From Clostridia bacterium (GTDB lineage: Bacteria; Bacillota; Clostridia; TANB77; CAG-508): DNA of 64,000 bases. The DNA is taken from the NCBI GenBank assembly GCA_017528085.1, contig JAFXPH010000004.1, positions 169,106-233,105 of the forward strand. Reading direction: 5' to 3'. A program made the translations under genes and the position numbers. The notes under the pieces are model-generated. The model was not told where the DNA came from. It saw only the letters and a list, made by a program, of their open reading frames with translations, and ran no database searches. Shown here piece by piece: positions 54,733-62,294 of the stretch. The first letter of the stretch is position 1; each line of letters begins with the position of its first letter.

Positions 54733-56215
54733 AAAGAGTGTAGCTAAAAATTATATGTATAATTTAGTATACCAAGTACTAATTGTAATTTTACCTATAA
54801 TTACAGCACCATATCTATCAAGAGTATTAGGCGCAACAAAGATTGGTATTTATACATATACTTATAACATTGTTTCTTATTTCATGTTATTTGGATCACT
54901 TGGCGTTGCTCTTTATGGTAAAAGAGAAATTGCTTATGTTCAAGATGACAAGAAAAAAAGAACTCAACTATTTTGGGAAATACTTGTAGTAAAGTTTATT
55001 ACAGTAACTATTGCAACAGCTGTATATGTATTAGCATTTATAGTTCTTGGCAAAGAATATAATATATTCTATACAATTTTGTTATTTGAACTATTAAGTA
55101 CAGCAGTTGATATTACATGGTTTTTCCAAGGATTAGAAGATTTCAAAAAGACTGTAACAAGAAATGTAATAGTAAGACTTGTTGCAGTAACATGTATATT
55201 TGTATTTGTTAAAAAACCAGAAGACATTTTAAAATATACATTGATTTATTCTTTAGGAAACTTCTTAGGAAACTTAAGCCTTTGGGTTTATGTACCTAAA
55301 TTTATAAAAGGCGAGAAGATAGCTTCTTTAGATTTAAAGAGACATATGATTCCACTTCTTGTTTTATTCTTACCACAAATAACTGATAAGATATACAACA
55401 TGATGGATACAACAATGCTTGGAACTATGATTGAAGATAAATCTGAAGTAGGTTACTATGAACAAGCACAAAAAATTATTAGAATATTAAATACAGTAGT
55501 TGCTTCACTTGGAATTGTCATGGTTCCAAGAATGAGTAATTTATTTGTAAGTGGTGGTAAAGATGCAGTTCAAGATGTACTTAAAAAGTCATTTAGATAT
55601 GTGTTTTTTATATCAATTCCAATAGTATTTGGACTATTAGTAGTTGTAGATGATTTTATACCAATATTCTATGGACCAAGTTATGAAAGAACAATTTTAA
55701 TTATTAAGATGTTATCTATAGTTATATTCTTAATGGGAATAGAAAATGTAATAGGTGCGCAGTATTTAATTCCAACAAAACAACAAAAGAAATATACTAT
55801 TTCAGTACTAGTTGGATTAATTACAAACATAGTTTTAAATTATTTCTTAATTAAAAACTTCTTAGCATTAGGTGCAGCAATTGCAACGGTTCTATCACAA
55901 GTAGTTGTTGATGTAATACAACTTGCATCAGTTAAGAATGAAATGAAATTAAAAGAGATGTTTAAGCCAGCCATTAAATATTTGATTTTTGGCGTAATTA
56001 TGTATTTAATATGTATAGGTGTAAAATATTTATCTCACAGATATATTACTTTATCTAGAGAGATTTATATAGATATAGCTACAGTAGTATTGCAAATAGT
56101 TATTGGAGCAATATCATACTTTATTTTACTAATAGGAACTAAAGACGAACTTGTTACTCCAATTATTAATAAAGTATTAAATAAAATTAATAAAAAGGTA
56201 AAAGAAGGAGAGTAA
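54725..56215 (+). CDS. Wzx-type polysaccharide flippase (MATE/MOP superfamily)
   Basis: A 496-residue multi-pass membrane protein of the polysaccharide-transport (PST/Wzx) branch of the MOP superfamily, which flips lipid-linked glycans across the membrane. About 12-14 hydrophobic helices are seen. The N-terminal family motif 'NYMYNLVYQVLIVILPIITAPYLSRVLGATKIGIYTY' is split here by eye, and MIPLLVLFLPQ plus the NVIGAQYLIPT segment are typical. The start is GTG with AAGGAG 6 bases before it and overlaps the thioesterase end. It is not in a glycosyltransferase cluster; a GT-C gene lies 6 kb upstream. Confidence 0.9.
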   Translation: MAKKSVAKNYMYNLVYQVLIVILPIITAPYLSRVLGATKIGIYTYTYNIVSYFMLFGSLGVALYGKREIAYVQDDKKKRTQLFWEILVVKFITVTIATAVYVLAFIVLGKEYNIFYTILLFELLSTAVDITWFFQGLEDFKKTVTRNVIVRLVAVTCIFVFVKKPEDILKYTLIYSLGNFLGNLSLWVYVPKFIKGEKIASLDLKRHMIPLLVLFLPQITDKIYNMMDTTMLGTMIEDKSEVGYYEQAQKIIRILNTVVASLGIVMVPRMSNLFVSGGKDAVQDVLKKSFRYVFFISIPIVFGLLVVVDDFIPIFYGPSYERTILIIKMLSIVIFLMGIENVIGAQYLIPTKQQKKYTISVLVGLITNIVLNYFLIKNFLALGAAIATVLSQVVVDVIQLASVKNEMKLKEMFKPAIKYLIFGVIMYLICIGVKYLSHRYITLSREIYIDIATVVLQIVIGAISYFILLIGTKDELVTPIINKVLNKINKKVKEGE

Positions 56216-56218
56216 AAG

Positions 56219-56986
56219 ATGAAATTTTTTAAAAAGCTTATTATTTGCTTAGTAGTTATCGCTTTATTATGTTTAATTTGTTATGGTATTTATGAATACA
56301 AACAAAACAAAGTAAAAAAAGAATTAGAAGCAAATGCAAACGAAATGTTTACAGCGCTTCAAACATTAGATGCAACTGTTCTTGATAATTGCTTTGGTTT
56401 ATCACTTAATTTAAATAATGACTTAAGTTCACTTATCATTAAAGAATTAGTTAAAAACTTTACTTATAACATAGTTGATTCTGGTGCTAATCCATTTATG
56501 GGAGATGCATTTGTTACTGTAGAAATTACAAATAAAGATACATCAAAATTAATTGATGGATATTTAAATGAACTTGTTAAAGAGAAATTCATTTCTAACT
56601 TTAAAGGAATTGATTCTCTAACTTATACAGTTGATGAACAATCAATATTAGATAAATATATTAAAGACGAATCAATTGATAATGTAACAACTACAATTAC
56701 TATTCCATACATAAGAGATCAAAAAGTATGGACTCCAGTAATTAATAAAGAAGATATTACACTTGCTGTACTTCCAAAATTTAAAGAGTATTTAAATCAA
56801 TATGGAACAACTGAAGAGCCTGTAGAGGAAGAACCAGTTAAGACAGAAGAAAATATTCCAGAAAACGTTGTTGAAAATAAAGTAATAGAAAATAAAGTTG
56901 AAACTAAGACTGAAAGTAAAAAGAAAGCTTTTACTCCTTCTACAAATGAAGTAATAAAAGATAAAGTTGAAAATAAAGTAAACTAG
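56219..56986 (+). CDS. Membrane-anchored protein of unknown function
   Basis: A 255-residue protein. A basic start and one hydrophobic helix (about 7-26) anchor an outer domain of about 170 residues. The outer part begins with a helix (LEANANEMFTALQTLDATVL) and strands reminiscent of NTF2-like or DUF5105-like lipoprotein domains, though no lipobox Cys at the usual spacing is convincing. It ends in a repetitive Glu/Asn/Val/Lys tail (ENVVENKVIENKVETK). The ATG is 3 bases after the flippase stop, within AAGGAGAGT spacing, so it is last in that operon. No function can be assigned. Confidence 0.7.
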   Translation: MKFFKKLIICLVVIALLCLICYGIYEYKQNKVKKELEANANEMFTALQTLDATVLDNCFGLSLNLNNDLSSLIIKELVKNFTYNIVDSGANPFMGDAFVTVEITNKDTSKLIDGYLNELVKEKFISNFKGIDSLTYTVDEQSILDKYIKDESIDNVTTTITIPYIRDQKVWTPVINKEDITLAVLPKFKEYLNQYGTTEEPVEEEPVKTEENIPENVVENKVIENKVETKTESKKKAFTPSTNEVIKDKVENKVN

Positions 56987-56998
56987 TATAAGATTTGG

Positions 56999-57040
56999 TT
57001 TTGAAGAGGAAGATTAATCTTCTTCTTCAAAATTATTCTT
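56999..57040 (+). terminator. Probable intrinsic terminator
   Basis: A 15-bp imperfect stem TTTTGAAGAGGAAGAT / ATCTTCTTCTTCAAAA with a tiny loop; the T tail is weak (TTATTCTT). Confidence 0.6.
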
Positions 57041-57080
57041 GATTTTATTCTAAATTTTTGTTAATATTTTATATGTGATT

Positions 57081-57163
57081 GCCGTTGTGGCGGAACTGGT
57101 AGACGCACATGACTCAAAATCATGCGGGAAACCATGTGGGTTCGAGTCCCACCATCGGCACCA
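57081..57163 (+). tRNA. tRNA-Leu (anticodon CAA)
   Basis: An 83-base class II tRNA. The acceptor GCCGTTG / CATCGGC has one T-T mismatch at pair 5. The anticodon arm CATGA-CTCAAAA-TCATG carries anticodon CAA (reads TTG). A variable arm follows, then the T-arm GTGGG-TTCGAGT-CCCAC, discriminator A and an encoded CCA. Confidence 0.95.
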
Positions 57164-57198
57164 AAAGAAGACCATTTTTTTATGGTCTTCTTTTTTAT
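57164..57198 (+). terminator. Intrinsic terminator of tRNA-Leu
   Basis: A stem of about 12 bp (AAAGAAGACCAT / ATGGTCTTCTTT) with a T7 loop and T run. Confidence 0.9.
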
Positions 57199-57223
57199 GT
57201 TAGGCATTAATCATTTCAGATAA

Positions 57224-57260
57224 TAAAAAACAGGACGAGTACTTGTATGCACTCGCCCTG
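57224..57260 (-). terminator. Intrinsic terminator of the GC-rich gene
   Basis: On the minus strand: stem CAGGGCGAGT / ACTCGTCCTG (57260-57251 with 57240-57231, one G-T pair), 10-base loop, then six T. It is markedly GC-richer than the other terminators in the window. Confidence 0.85.
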
Positions 57261-57292
57261 CTTTTACGAAACAATTAAAATAACTTTTCAGC

Positions 57293-57667
57293 TTATTCTG
57301 CTTTCTTGGTGCGGCGCTCGATTGAGCGATTCATCTTTTCAGCAGCGCCAGTGATGACTTTGCGTCTTGCAGCAGTCATGCTGGCATCGAAGACCCTCTT
57401 GTCAAACGTGGGAACCTTGATACCGTTGATTCTGGCCTGAGCCCTTTCGATAGCGGCAAGCGCATTTTTCTCAAAAGCTTCGGCCTGGGCATCGGAAATC
57501 AGGCGAACCGCAAGCGGTCCAATAGGCTGTCCGTTGGAACTTTTCTTTGCATAGAAAACACCATCGTTTTCAGACTCGCAAAGAACAATGTCAGAGACGG
57601 TGGGGACTCCCAGCATTTCAGGAATCTTGTTGATGTCGTTTGTTACTCCGATCACTTCGTAGGTCAT
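57293..57667 (-). CDS. GC-rich orphan protein, probably acquired
   Basis: A 124-residue protein that I do not recognise. Its first half (TYEVIGVTNDINKIPEMLG...) looks like a small alpha/beta domain. The second half (QAEAFEKNALAAIERAQARI...) is helical, and the C-terminus is strongly basic (NRSIERRTKKAE), so nucleic-acid binding is conceivable. The gene is about half G+C by eye, against about 30% for its neighbours. It uses GCG, CGC, CGG, GGC and CTG codons that the other genes avoid. It has a good promoter (57768-57796), a structured leader, a GGAGG site 7 bases before the ATG, and its own GC-rich terminator. This is a self-contained unit, almost certainly of foreign origin, sitting between tRNA-Leu and an unrelated membrane gene. 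Confidence 0.85.
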   Translation of the reverse strand: MTYEVIGVTNDINKIPEMLGVPTVSDIVLCESENDGVFYAKKSSNGQPIGPLAVRLISDAQAEAFEKNALAAIERAQARINGIKVPTFDKRVFDASMTAARRKVITGAAEKMNRSIERRTKKAE

Positions 57668-57674
57668 AAATATT

Positions 57675-57745
57675 CCTCCATTTTAGTAGAAAGCTGGAGG
57701 TTCGTAGCCCCTCCAGACAGTTATAAGTTATCTGGTATGGCTACG
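57675..57745 (-). promoter_or_regulatory. Structured leader with mutually exclusive stems and maskable ribosome site
   Basis: Minus-strand order. Arm 1 is TCGTAGCC (57746-57739) and can pair with arm 1' GGCTACGA (57709-57702), enclosing CCAGA / TCTGG. Alternatively arm 2 CTGGAGG (57716-57710) pairs with arm 2' CCTCCAG (57700-57694), with arm 1' in its loop. Arm 2' also matches the ribosome site TGGAGG (57680-57675) perfectly over CCTCCA. So arm 1-1' pairing would leave arm 2' free to mask the ribosome site, while arm 2-2' pairing would expose it. This is the layout of a translational switch; folding is by eye only. Confidence 0.55.
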
Positions 57746-57767
57746 ACATATTTATTCAGATACTACT

Positions 57768-57796
57768 ATTATAGCACGAATTGGCGTAAAAGACAA
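57768..57796 (-). promoter_or_regulatory. Promoter for the GC-rich gene
   Basis: Read on the minus strand: TTGTCT (57796-57791), 17-bp spacer, TGC-TATAAT (57773-57768). It gives a leader of about 95 bases. Confidence 0.75.
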
Positions 57797-57883
57797 ATGT
57801 TGCACAAAATTAAAGGTTTTTATATACATTTTATATTTTTTATTATAGAATAAAGATAGCAATTGTAAGGGAGGATATAGCCT

Positions 57884-58651
57884 ATGGAAAAGAAAAAAGT
57901 TGAAAAAGCTAAATCTGCTATTATAGTTATTTTACTAATTATAATTCTTGCTTTTGTTATATATGAGATTAATAAGAGTAGATACAACCAAGTTTCTGAT
58001 ATATATCAAAATTTAGTAAGTAATGCTACAAAAGAAATAGAATCTAAAGAAGTTAATGAGGTTAAAGATGAAAAACCTATAACTTCTAAGAAAATTGCAT
58101 CTGGAGAATATAGATATCCTTTAATTACTAATTCATTAAATGATATTGATGTATTATTTGTTACAAATGCTACACTTAATGATGATAAAACAATTACATT
58201 AGATGGGGTAATATATACAAGATACTTATTATCAGCTGAAGAAATGAATGAAGTAATTGAAAATGGTCAAATTGTTTTACAGGATAAAACATATAAAGTT
58301 GAATACAATGCTGAAGATGAAAGTTATTGGTGTCTAGAAGGAGATGAAGAATATCCTTTGTATGTTTTAAAAAAATTTGGGGATTCAACTTCATATGAAC
58401 TATCTTGTTTAGCACAAATATCAACATGTTATAGATTAACTGATAGCTATAGAACAATTGTTATTCCGGAAGATTTAGTAATTACTTTTGATTTTGCTGA
58501 TGTTGAATCAATGACTGCAAAAGAATATTTTGGAAAAATTGAACCTCTTGATCCAGTGGATACTTTTACGCCACTTTCTGATAGAACATTTTCTTTTGTA
58601 ATTGAAAATGGAGTATGTACTGAAATAATAAATAATTTAACAAGTATATAA
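57884..58651 (+). CDS. Membrane-anchored protein of unknown function
   Basis: A 255-residue protein with a Lys-rich start, one membrane helix (about 11-28, SAIIVILLIIILAFVIYEI) and an acidic outer domain of about 220 residues. I do not recognise the domain. It contains three Cys (in YWCLEG, LSCLAQ and STCYRL) that could form a disulfide, plus one near the C-terminus. The ATG follows AAGGGAGG. A terminator follows, so it is a single-gene unit. It has the same build (short inside, one helix, unknown outside) as several other proteins in the window, such as those at 10174 and 56219. Confidence 0.7.
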   Translation: MEKKKVEKAKSAIIVILLIIILAFVIYEINKSRYNQVSDIYQNLVSNATKEIESKEVNEVKDEKPITSKKIASGEYRYPLITNSLNDIDVLFVTNATLNDDKTITLDGVIYTRYLLSAEEMNEVIENGQIVLQDKTYKVEYNAEDESYWCLEGDEEYPLYVLKKFGDSTSYELSCLAQISTCYRLTDSYRTIVIPEDLVITFDFADVESMTAKEYFGKIEPLDPVDTFTPLSDRTFSFVIENGVCTEIINNLTSI

Positions 58652-58656
58652 AAAAT

Positions 58657-58690
58657 AAGCTGTAGATTTTTGTCTACAGCTTTTAATTTT
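58657..58690 (+). terminator. Intrinsic terminator
   Basis: A 10-bp stem AAGCTGTAGA / TCTACAGCTT with a T-rich loop and tail. Confidence 0.85.
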
Positions 58691-58691
58691 A

Positions 58692-58720
58692 TTGACTATT
58701 TTTTTGATTATATATACAAT
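58692..58720 (+). promoter_or_regulatory. Promoter for the iron alcohol dehydrogenase gene
   Basis: TTGACT (58692-58697), 17-bp spacer, TACAAT (58715-58720). Confidence 0.65.
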
Positions 58721-58780
58721 ATTTATGAATAATTTTATACGTAAAGATAAATGTTTTTATATACAAAGGAGGACATATAA

Positions 58781-59935
58781 ATGTCAGAGAAGTTTTATTT
58801 AACTGAAACATCAATATTTGGTAAAGGATGTAGATCTGAACTACCTAATGAAATTAGAACAAGAGGATATAATAAAATATTAGTTGTATCAGATCAATCA
58901 TTAGTTGATTGTGGGGTTACATCAAAAGTTACATCACTTTTAGATATGGATAAAATAGAATATAAACTATATGCAGATGTTAAACCAAATCCAACAATTA
59001 AAAATTGTTTAGATGGTGTTAATGTTTGCAGAGAATTTGGAGCAGATGCAATTGTTGCTGTTGGTGGTGGCTCTGCAATGGACACTGCAAAAGCAATTTC
59101 AATAATTGTAACTAACCCTGATAGAGAAGATGTTGTTTCACTTTGTGGATTATCTAGTACTCAAAATCATGGACTTCCACTAATATGTCTTCCAACAACA
59201 CATGGAACTGCATCAGAAGTTACAATAAATTATGTTATAACTGATGAAGAAAGAAAAGTAAAAATGGTATGTGTAGATCCACATGATTTACCAGTTCTAG
59301 CTATAGTTGATTCTGATTTAATGTCAACTATGCCAAAGAGCCTAGCTGCTGCAACTGGTATGGATGCATTAACACATGCAATTGAAGGATATATTACAAA
59401 AGCTCATAATACAATGAGTGATATGTTCCATATGAAAGCTATTGAACTTATATTCCAAAACTTAACTAAAGCTGTTAATGATAAAGATAATCAAGCACTT
59501 TATAATATGAGTTTAGCTCAATATATTGCTGGTATGGGATTTTCAAATGTTGGACTTGGTATAGTTCACTCAATGGCTCATCAACTTGGAGCTGTTTATG
59601 ATACACCACATGGAATAGCAAATGCTATTTTACTTCCAACAGTTATGAGATTTAATGGAGAAGTTTGTGCAGATAGATTTAGAGAAATATTAATGCATAT
59701 TGGTAGACCTGATGCTGCTAATTTAAGTGATCAAGATGTTATCAATACATTTGTATGGATGATAGAAGAATTATCTAAATCAGTTGGAATTACAACTAGA
59801 GTTGCAGATACTGGATGTAAGGAAGAAGATTTAGAAATGCTTGCAGATAAAGCTATGGAAGATGCTTGCAAACCAGGAAATCCAAGAGATGTATCTAAAG
59901 AAGATTTTATAAGATTATATAGAGAAGCTATGTAA
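58781..59935 (+). CDS. Iron-containing alcohol dehydrogenase
   Basis: A group III (Fe-dependent) alcohol dehydrogenase of 384 residues, close to the lactaldehyde/1,3-propanediol/butanol dehydrogenase type. The NAD-binding motif is VGGGSAMDTAKA (near 94-105), the PTTHGTASEVT loop lies near 140, and the metal ligands lie in DALTHAIEGY, the GIVHSMAHQLGAVYDTPHG segment (family signature with ligand His residues) and nearby. It probably regenerates NAD(P)+ by reducing an aldehyde during fermentation; the substrate is not determined. AAGGAGG precedes the ATG. It may be co-transcribed with the small membrane genes that follow 17 bases later. Confidence 0.93.
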   Translation: MSEKFYLTETSIFGKGCRSELPNEIRTRGYNKILVVSDQSLVDCGVTSKVTSLLDMDKIEYKLYADVKPNPTIKNCLDGVNVCREFGADAIVAVGGGSAMDTAKAISIIVTNPDREDVVSLCGLSSTQNHGLPLICLPTTHGTASEVTINYVITDEERKVKMVCVDPHDLPVLAIVDSDLMSTMPKSLAAATGMDALTHAIEGYITKAHNTMSDMFHMKAIELIFQNLTKAVNDKDNQALYNMSLAQYIAGMGFSNVGLGIVHSMAHQLGAVYDTPHGIANAILLPTVMRFNGEVCADRFREILMHIGRPDAANLSDQDVINTFVWMIEELSKSVGITTRVADTGCKEEDLEMLADKAMEDACKPGNPRDVSKEDFIRLYREAM

Positions 59936-59952
59936 TAGTAAAGGAGAAACAA

Positions 59953-60123
59953 ATGAAGAAAGAAAAACAAAAGAAAGAACCATATAAAATTAGTTTAGTA
60001 GCATTAATTTATATTGAAGTTGCAATTATTTTACTTGCATTTTTAATTGGAGCATGTGTTGGCTTAATAGTATATAGTAAATTTATGCTAAAAGCAGCAG
60101 GACTTGTTACTTTATTAGGTTAG
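59953..60123 (+). CDS. Small single-pass membrane protein (56 residues)
   Basis: A short gene with good support: AAGGAG 7 bases before the ATG, no stop for 56 codons, and a stop overlapping the ribosome site of the next gene. The product has a Lys/Glu-rich start (MKKEKQKKEPYK), one long hydrophobic helix (about 15-42, with Gly-Ala-Cys-Val-Gly in the middle) and a short hydrophobic tail ending LVTLLG. No family is recognised. Its position between the alcohol dehydrogenase and the acidic membrane protein suggests a two-gene membrane unit with the latter. Confidence 0.65.
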   Translation: MKKEKQKKEPYKISLVALIYIEVAIILLAFLIGACVGLIVYSKFMLKAAGLVTLLG

Positions 60124-60132
60124 GTGATTATT

Positions 60133-60528
60133 ATGGATGAAAATGAAGAAAACAAATTAGTAGAAAACGAAGAATCAAAACAAGAAGAAACTACAAATGA
60201 AAATACAGCAGAAGTAGTTGATGAATATAAAGTTACAGTTGAAAAAGAAGTTAAAGGTGAAGTAAAAGAAAAGGATAATTGTGTATATATAAATATCCTT
60301 CATGTTGTAACAATATTATTAGTAATTCTTTCTTTAATTTTAATAATTGTTGAGTTTTTATTAATTCACACAATTAGAAATTATGATAGTATTTCTAGAT
60401 GGTGGATTAATTCTCCTACTTTAAATACAAAAGATGCAGAAATTGATGAAGATAAACTAGATGCTTATCTTCACAATGTTGTATTTGAAAATACTACTGA
60501 TGAAGTAGTAGAAAATAGTGTAAATTAA
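60133..60528 (+). CDS. Acidic single-pass membrane protein
   Basis: A 131-residue protein. A highly acidic N-terminal segment of about 50 residues (MDENEENKLVENEESKQEE...) leads into one membrane helix (about 55-80, INILHVVTILLVILSLILIIVEFLLI) and an outer tail of about 50 residues. The ATG at 60133 was chosen over a GTG at 60124 because AGGTGATT provides a site at 6 bases and the GTG lies within it. The gene starts directly after the 56-residue gene and is probably translated with it. The acidic and basic N-termini of the two proteins could interact; this is inference. Function unknown. Confidence 0.65.
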   Translation: MDENEENKLVENEESKQEETTNENTAEVVDEYKVTVEKEVKGEVKEKDNCVYINILHVVTILLVILSLILIIVEFLLIHTIRNYDSISRWWINSPTLNTKDAEIDEDKLDAYLHNVVFENTTDEVVENSVN

Positions 60529-60537
60529 TAGTTTTAT

Positions 60538-60624
60538 AACTAATAGAGGAGGGTAGGGCATTTAAAGCAAATTATTTATAGTTTGTTTTATTTGTTCTAC
60601 CCGTTTCTTTTAGTTATTTTTTAT
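60538..60624 (+). terminator. Long imperfect hairpin with T run (terminator or small RNA)
   Basis: The outer arms 60538-60556 and 60597-60615 pair almost throughout (AACTAA / TTAGTT outermost, GGGTAG / CTACCC innermost, with T-T and A-G mismatches). A second stem, AAGCAAA / TTTGTTT, sits inside the loop, and ATTTTTT follows. It ends the small membrane-protein transcript but is far larger than the other terminators here. Confidence 0.65.
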
Positions 60625-60652
60625 TGATTTTAAAGCAAAAAAAATATATAAT
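60624..60652 (+). promoter_or_regulatory. Promoter for the VanW gene
   Basis: TTGATT (60624-60629), 17-bp spacer, TATAAT (60647-60652). Confidence 0.65.
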
Positions 60653-60688
60653 GTGTAGTGAATTTAGAGGATAAAAAAGGAATTAAAA

Positions 60689-62284
60689 ATGAGTGAAAAT
60701 TCATTTAAATTATCAAGTAATCAACAAAGAGAATTAGATGATTATGAAGGCATTAAAAGAGGTCATCCTTTTTTAATTGTTTTCATTTTATTTGTAGTAT
60801 TTTGCTTAGGTCTATTCTTTTTTGGTAAAAATAAATATGAAGATTATTTAAAAAGTAATCTTATTCAAGAAGGCGTTACAATAAGAAATATTGATGTTTC
60901 AGGATTAACTAAGGAAGAAGCATTAAACAAGGTTAAAACTAATTTTGACGAGAAGCTAAATGATAATATTACTTTAACTTATAATAATTCATATTATGAT
61001 GTAACAATTGAACAGATAGATGCAAAATTTAATTTAGAAGAATGTGTTGATTTTGCATATAAAATTGGTAGAAGTGGAAACTTTTTAGAAGACTTAAAGA
61101 ACTTTTTATATGTTTATTATTGTCATACAAACATAGATCCTGAAGTGTCTTTTAATGAAGAAGCACTTTATAAATATTTAGATATAATTGAAGCTCATCT
61201 TCCAGATCAATTAGAAGAAAGTGATTACTATGTAGAAGATGATGAACTTATTATTGTAAATGGTAAATTAGGTGCAGGTATTTTTAAAGATGAACTTAAA
61301 GATACAATTTTAGAAGCAATACAAGATATGAGTTATAGAAACACTTATATTGCTATTCCAACATATTATAAATATCCAAGTCCAATTGATGTATATGCAA
61401 TTCATGAAGATATTTATCGTGCAGTTGAAAATGCATACTTTACAACAGAACCTATGGCTGTTTATCCAGAAGTAGTTGGTGTAGATTTTAATGTAGATAA
61501 AGTAATAGCAGATATTGAAGCTGACCCACATAAGGATGAATATACAATTGCTTTAGATTATACTCAGCCAGAAATTACAACTGATGATATAGGAAGAGAA
61601 GCTTTCCCAGACTTACTTGGTAAATATGCAACTAATTACTATGCATCAAATAAGGATAGAACAACTAATTTAAGGTTAGCTGCTTCTAAAATTAATGGTA
61701 AAGTAATTATGCCAGGCGAAGTATTTTCATATAACAGAGTTGTTGGTAAAAGAACAATTGCTGCAGGATATAAAAATGCTCCAATTTATTCAAAAGGTCA
61801 AGTTGTTGATGGTTTAGGTGGAGGTATTTGCCAAGTATCTAGTACTTTGTATAATGCAGCACTTTTATCAGATATGACAATTGTATCTAGAACAAATCAC
61901 ATGTTTGTTCCTTCTTATGTTAAAGGAGGACGTGATGCAACTGTAGTTTGGGGCTCAATAGATTTTAAGTTTAGAAATGATAGAAATTATCCAATTAAAA
62001 TTGAAACATCAGTATCTGATGGTGTTTGCTATGTTGCGTTCTATGGCTTAAAAAATGAAAATGAGCCAGAAATTCAAATACAAACAGATGTAATTAGAAC
62101 AATTAAGTTTAATACTATTAGAGAAAAAAGAGCAGGTTATAGCTCTGGTGATGTTATTCAAGGTGGACAAAATGGATCTGTAGTAGATTCATATAGATTA
62201 TATTATCAAAACGGAAATTTAATAGAAAGAGAAAAACTTTCAAGAGATACATATGATGCAGAAGCAAGAATAATAGCAAAATAG
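60689..62284 (+). CDS. VanW family membrane-anchored protein
   Basis: A 531-residue protein. A cytoplasmic start and one membrane helix (about 28-49) are followed by two peptidoglycan-binding-like/YoaR-type modules (about 65-170 and 175-300, e.g. 'IRNIDVSGLTKEEALNKVKTNF'). The VanW domain is next (about 315-440: GEVFSYNRVVGKRTIAAGY, GLGGGICQVSSTLYNAAL, HMFVPSYVKGGRDATVVWG). A G5-like C-terminal segment closes it. VanW proteins are linked to cell wall metabolism, and the conserved CQVSSTLYNA motif suggests a catalytic Cys, but no reaction is established. The ATG follows AAAGGAA. trmB and an ABC transporter follow closely. Confidence 0.9.
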   Translation: MSENSFKLSSNQQRELDDYEGIKRGHPFLIVFILFVVFCLGLFFFGKNKYEDYLKSNLIQEGVTIRNIDVSGLTKEEALNKVKTNFDEKLNDNITLTYNNSYYDVTIEQIDAKFNLEECVDFAYKIGRSGNFLEDLKNFLYVYYCHTNIDPEVSFNEEALYKYLDIIEAHLPDQLEESDYYVEDDELIIVNGKLGAGIFKDELKDTILEAIQDMSYRNTYIAIPTYYKYPSPIDVYAIHEDIYRAVENAYFTTEPMAVYPEVVGVDFNVDKVIADIEADPHKDEYTIALDYTQPEITTDDIGREAFPDLLGKYATNYYASNKDRTTNLRLAASKINGKVIMPGEVFSYNRVVGKRTIAAGYKNAPIYSKGQVVDGLGGGICQVSSTLYNAALLSDMTIVSRTNHMFVPSYVKGGRDATVVWGSIDFKFRNDRNYPIKIETSVSDGVCYVAFYGLKNENEPEIQIQTDVIRTIKFNTIREKRAGYSSGDVIQGGQNGSVVDSYRLYYQNGNLIEREKLSRDTYDAEARIIAK

Positions 62285-62294
62285 GAGAATAGTT

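Noticed and set aside
57081..57230. tRNA-Leu as an integration site for the GC-rich unit
   Set aside because: I looked for a second copy of the tRNA 3' end on the far side of the GC-rich gene and saw none, and no integrase adjoins it; adjacency alone does not show tRNA-targeted integration.
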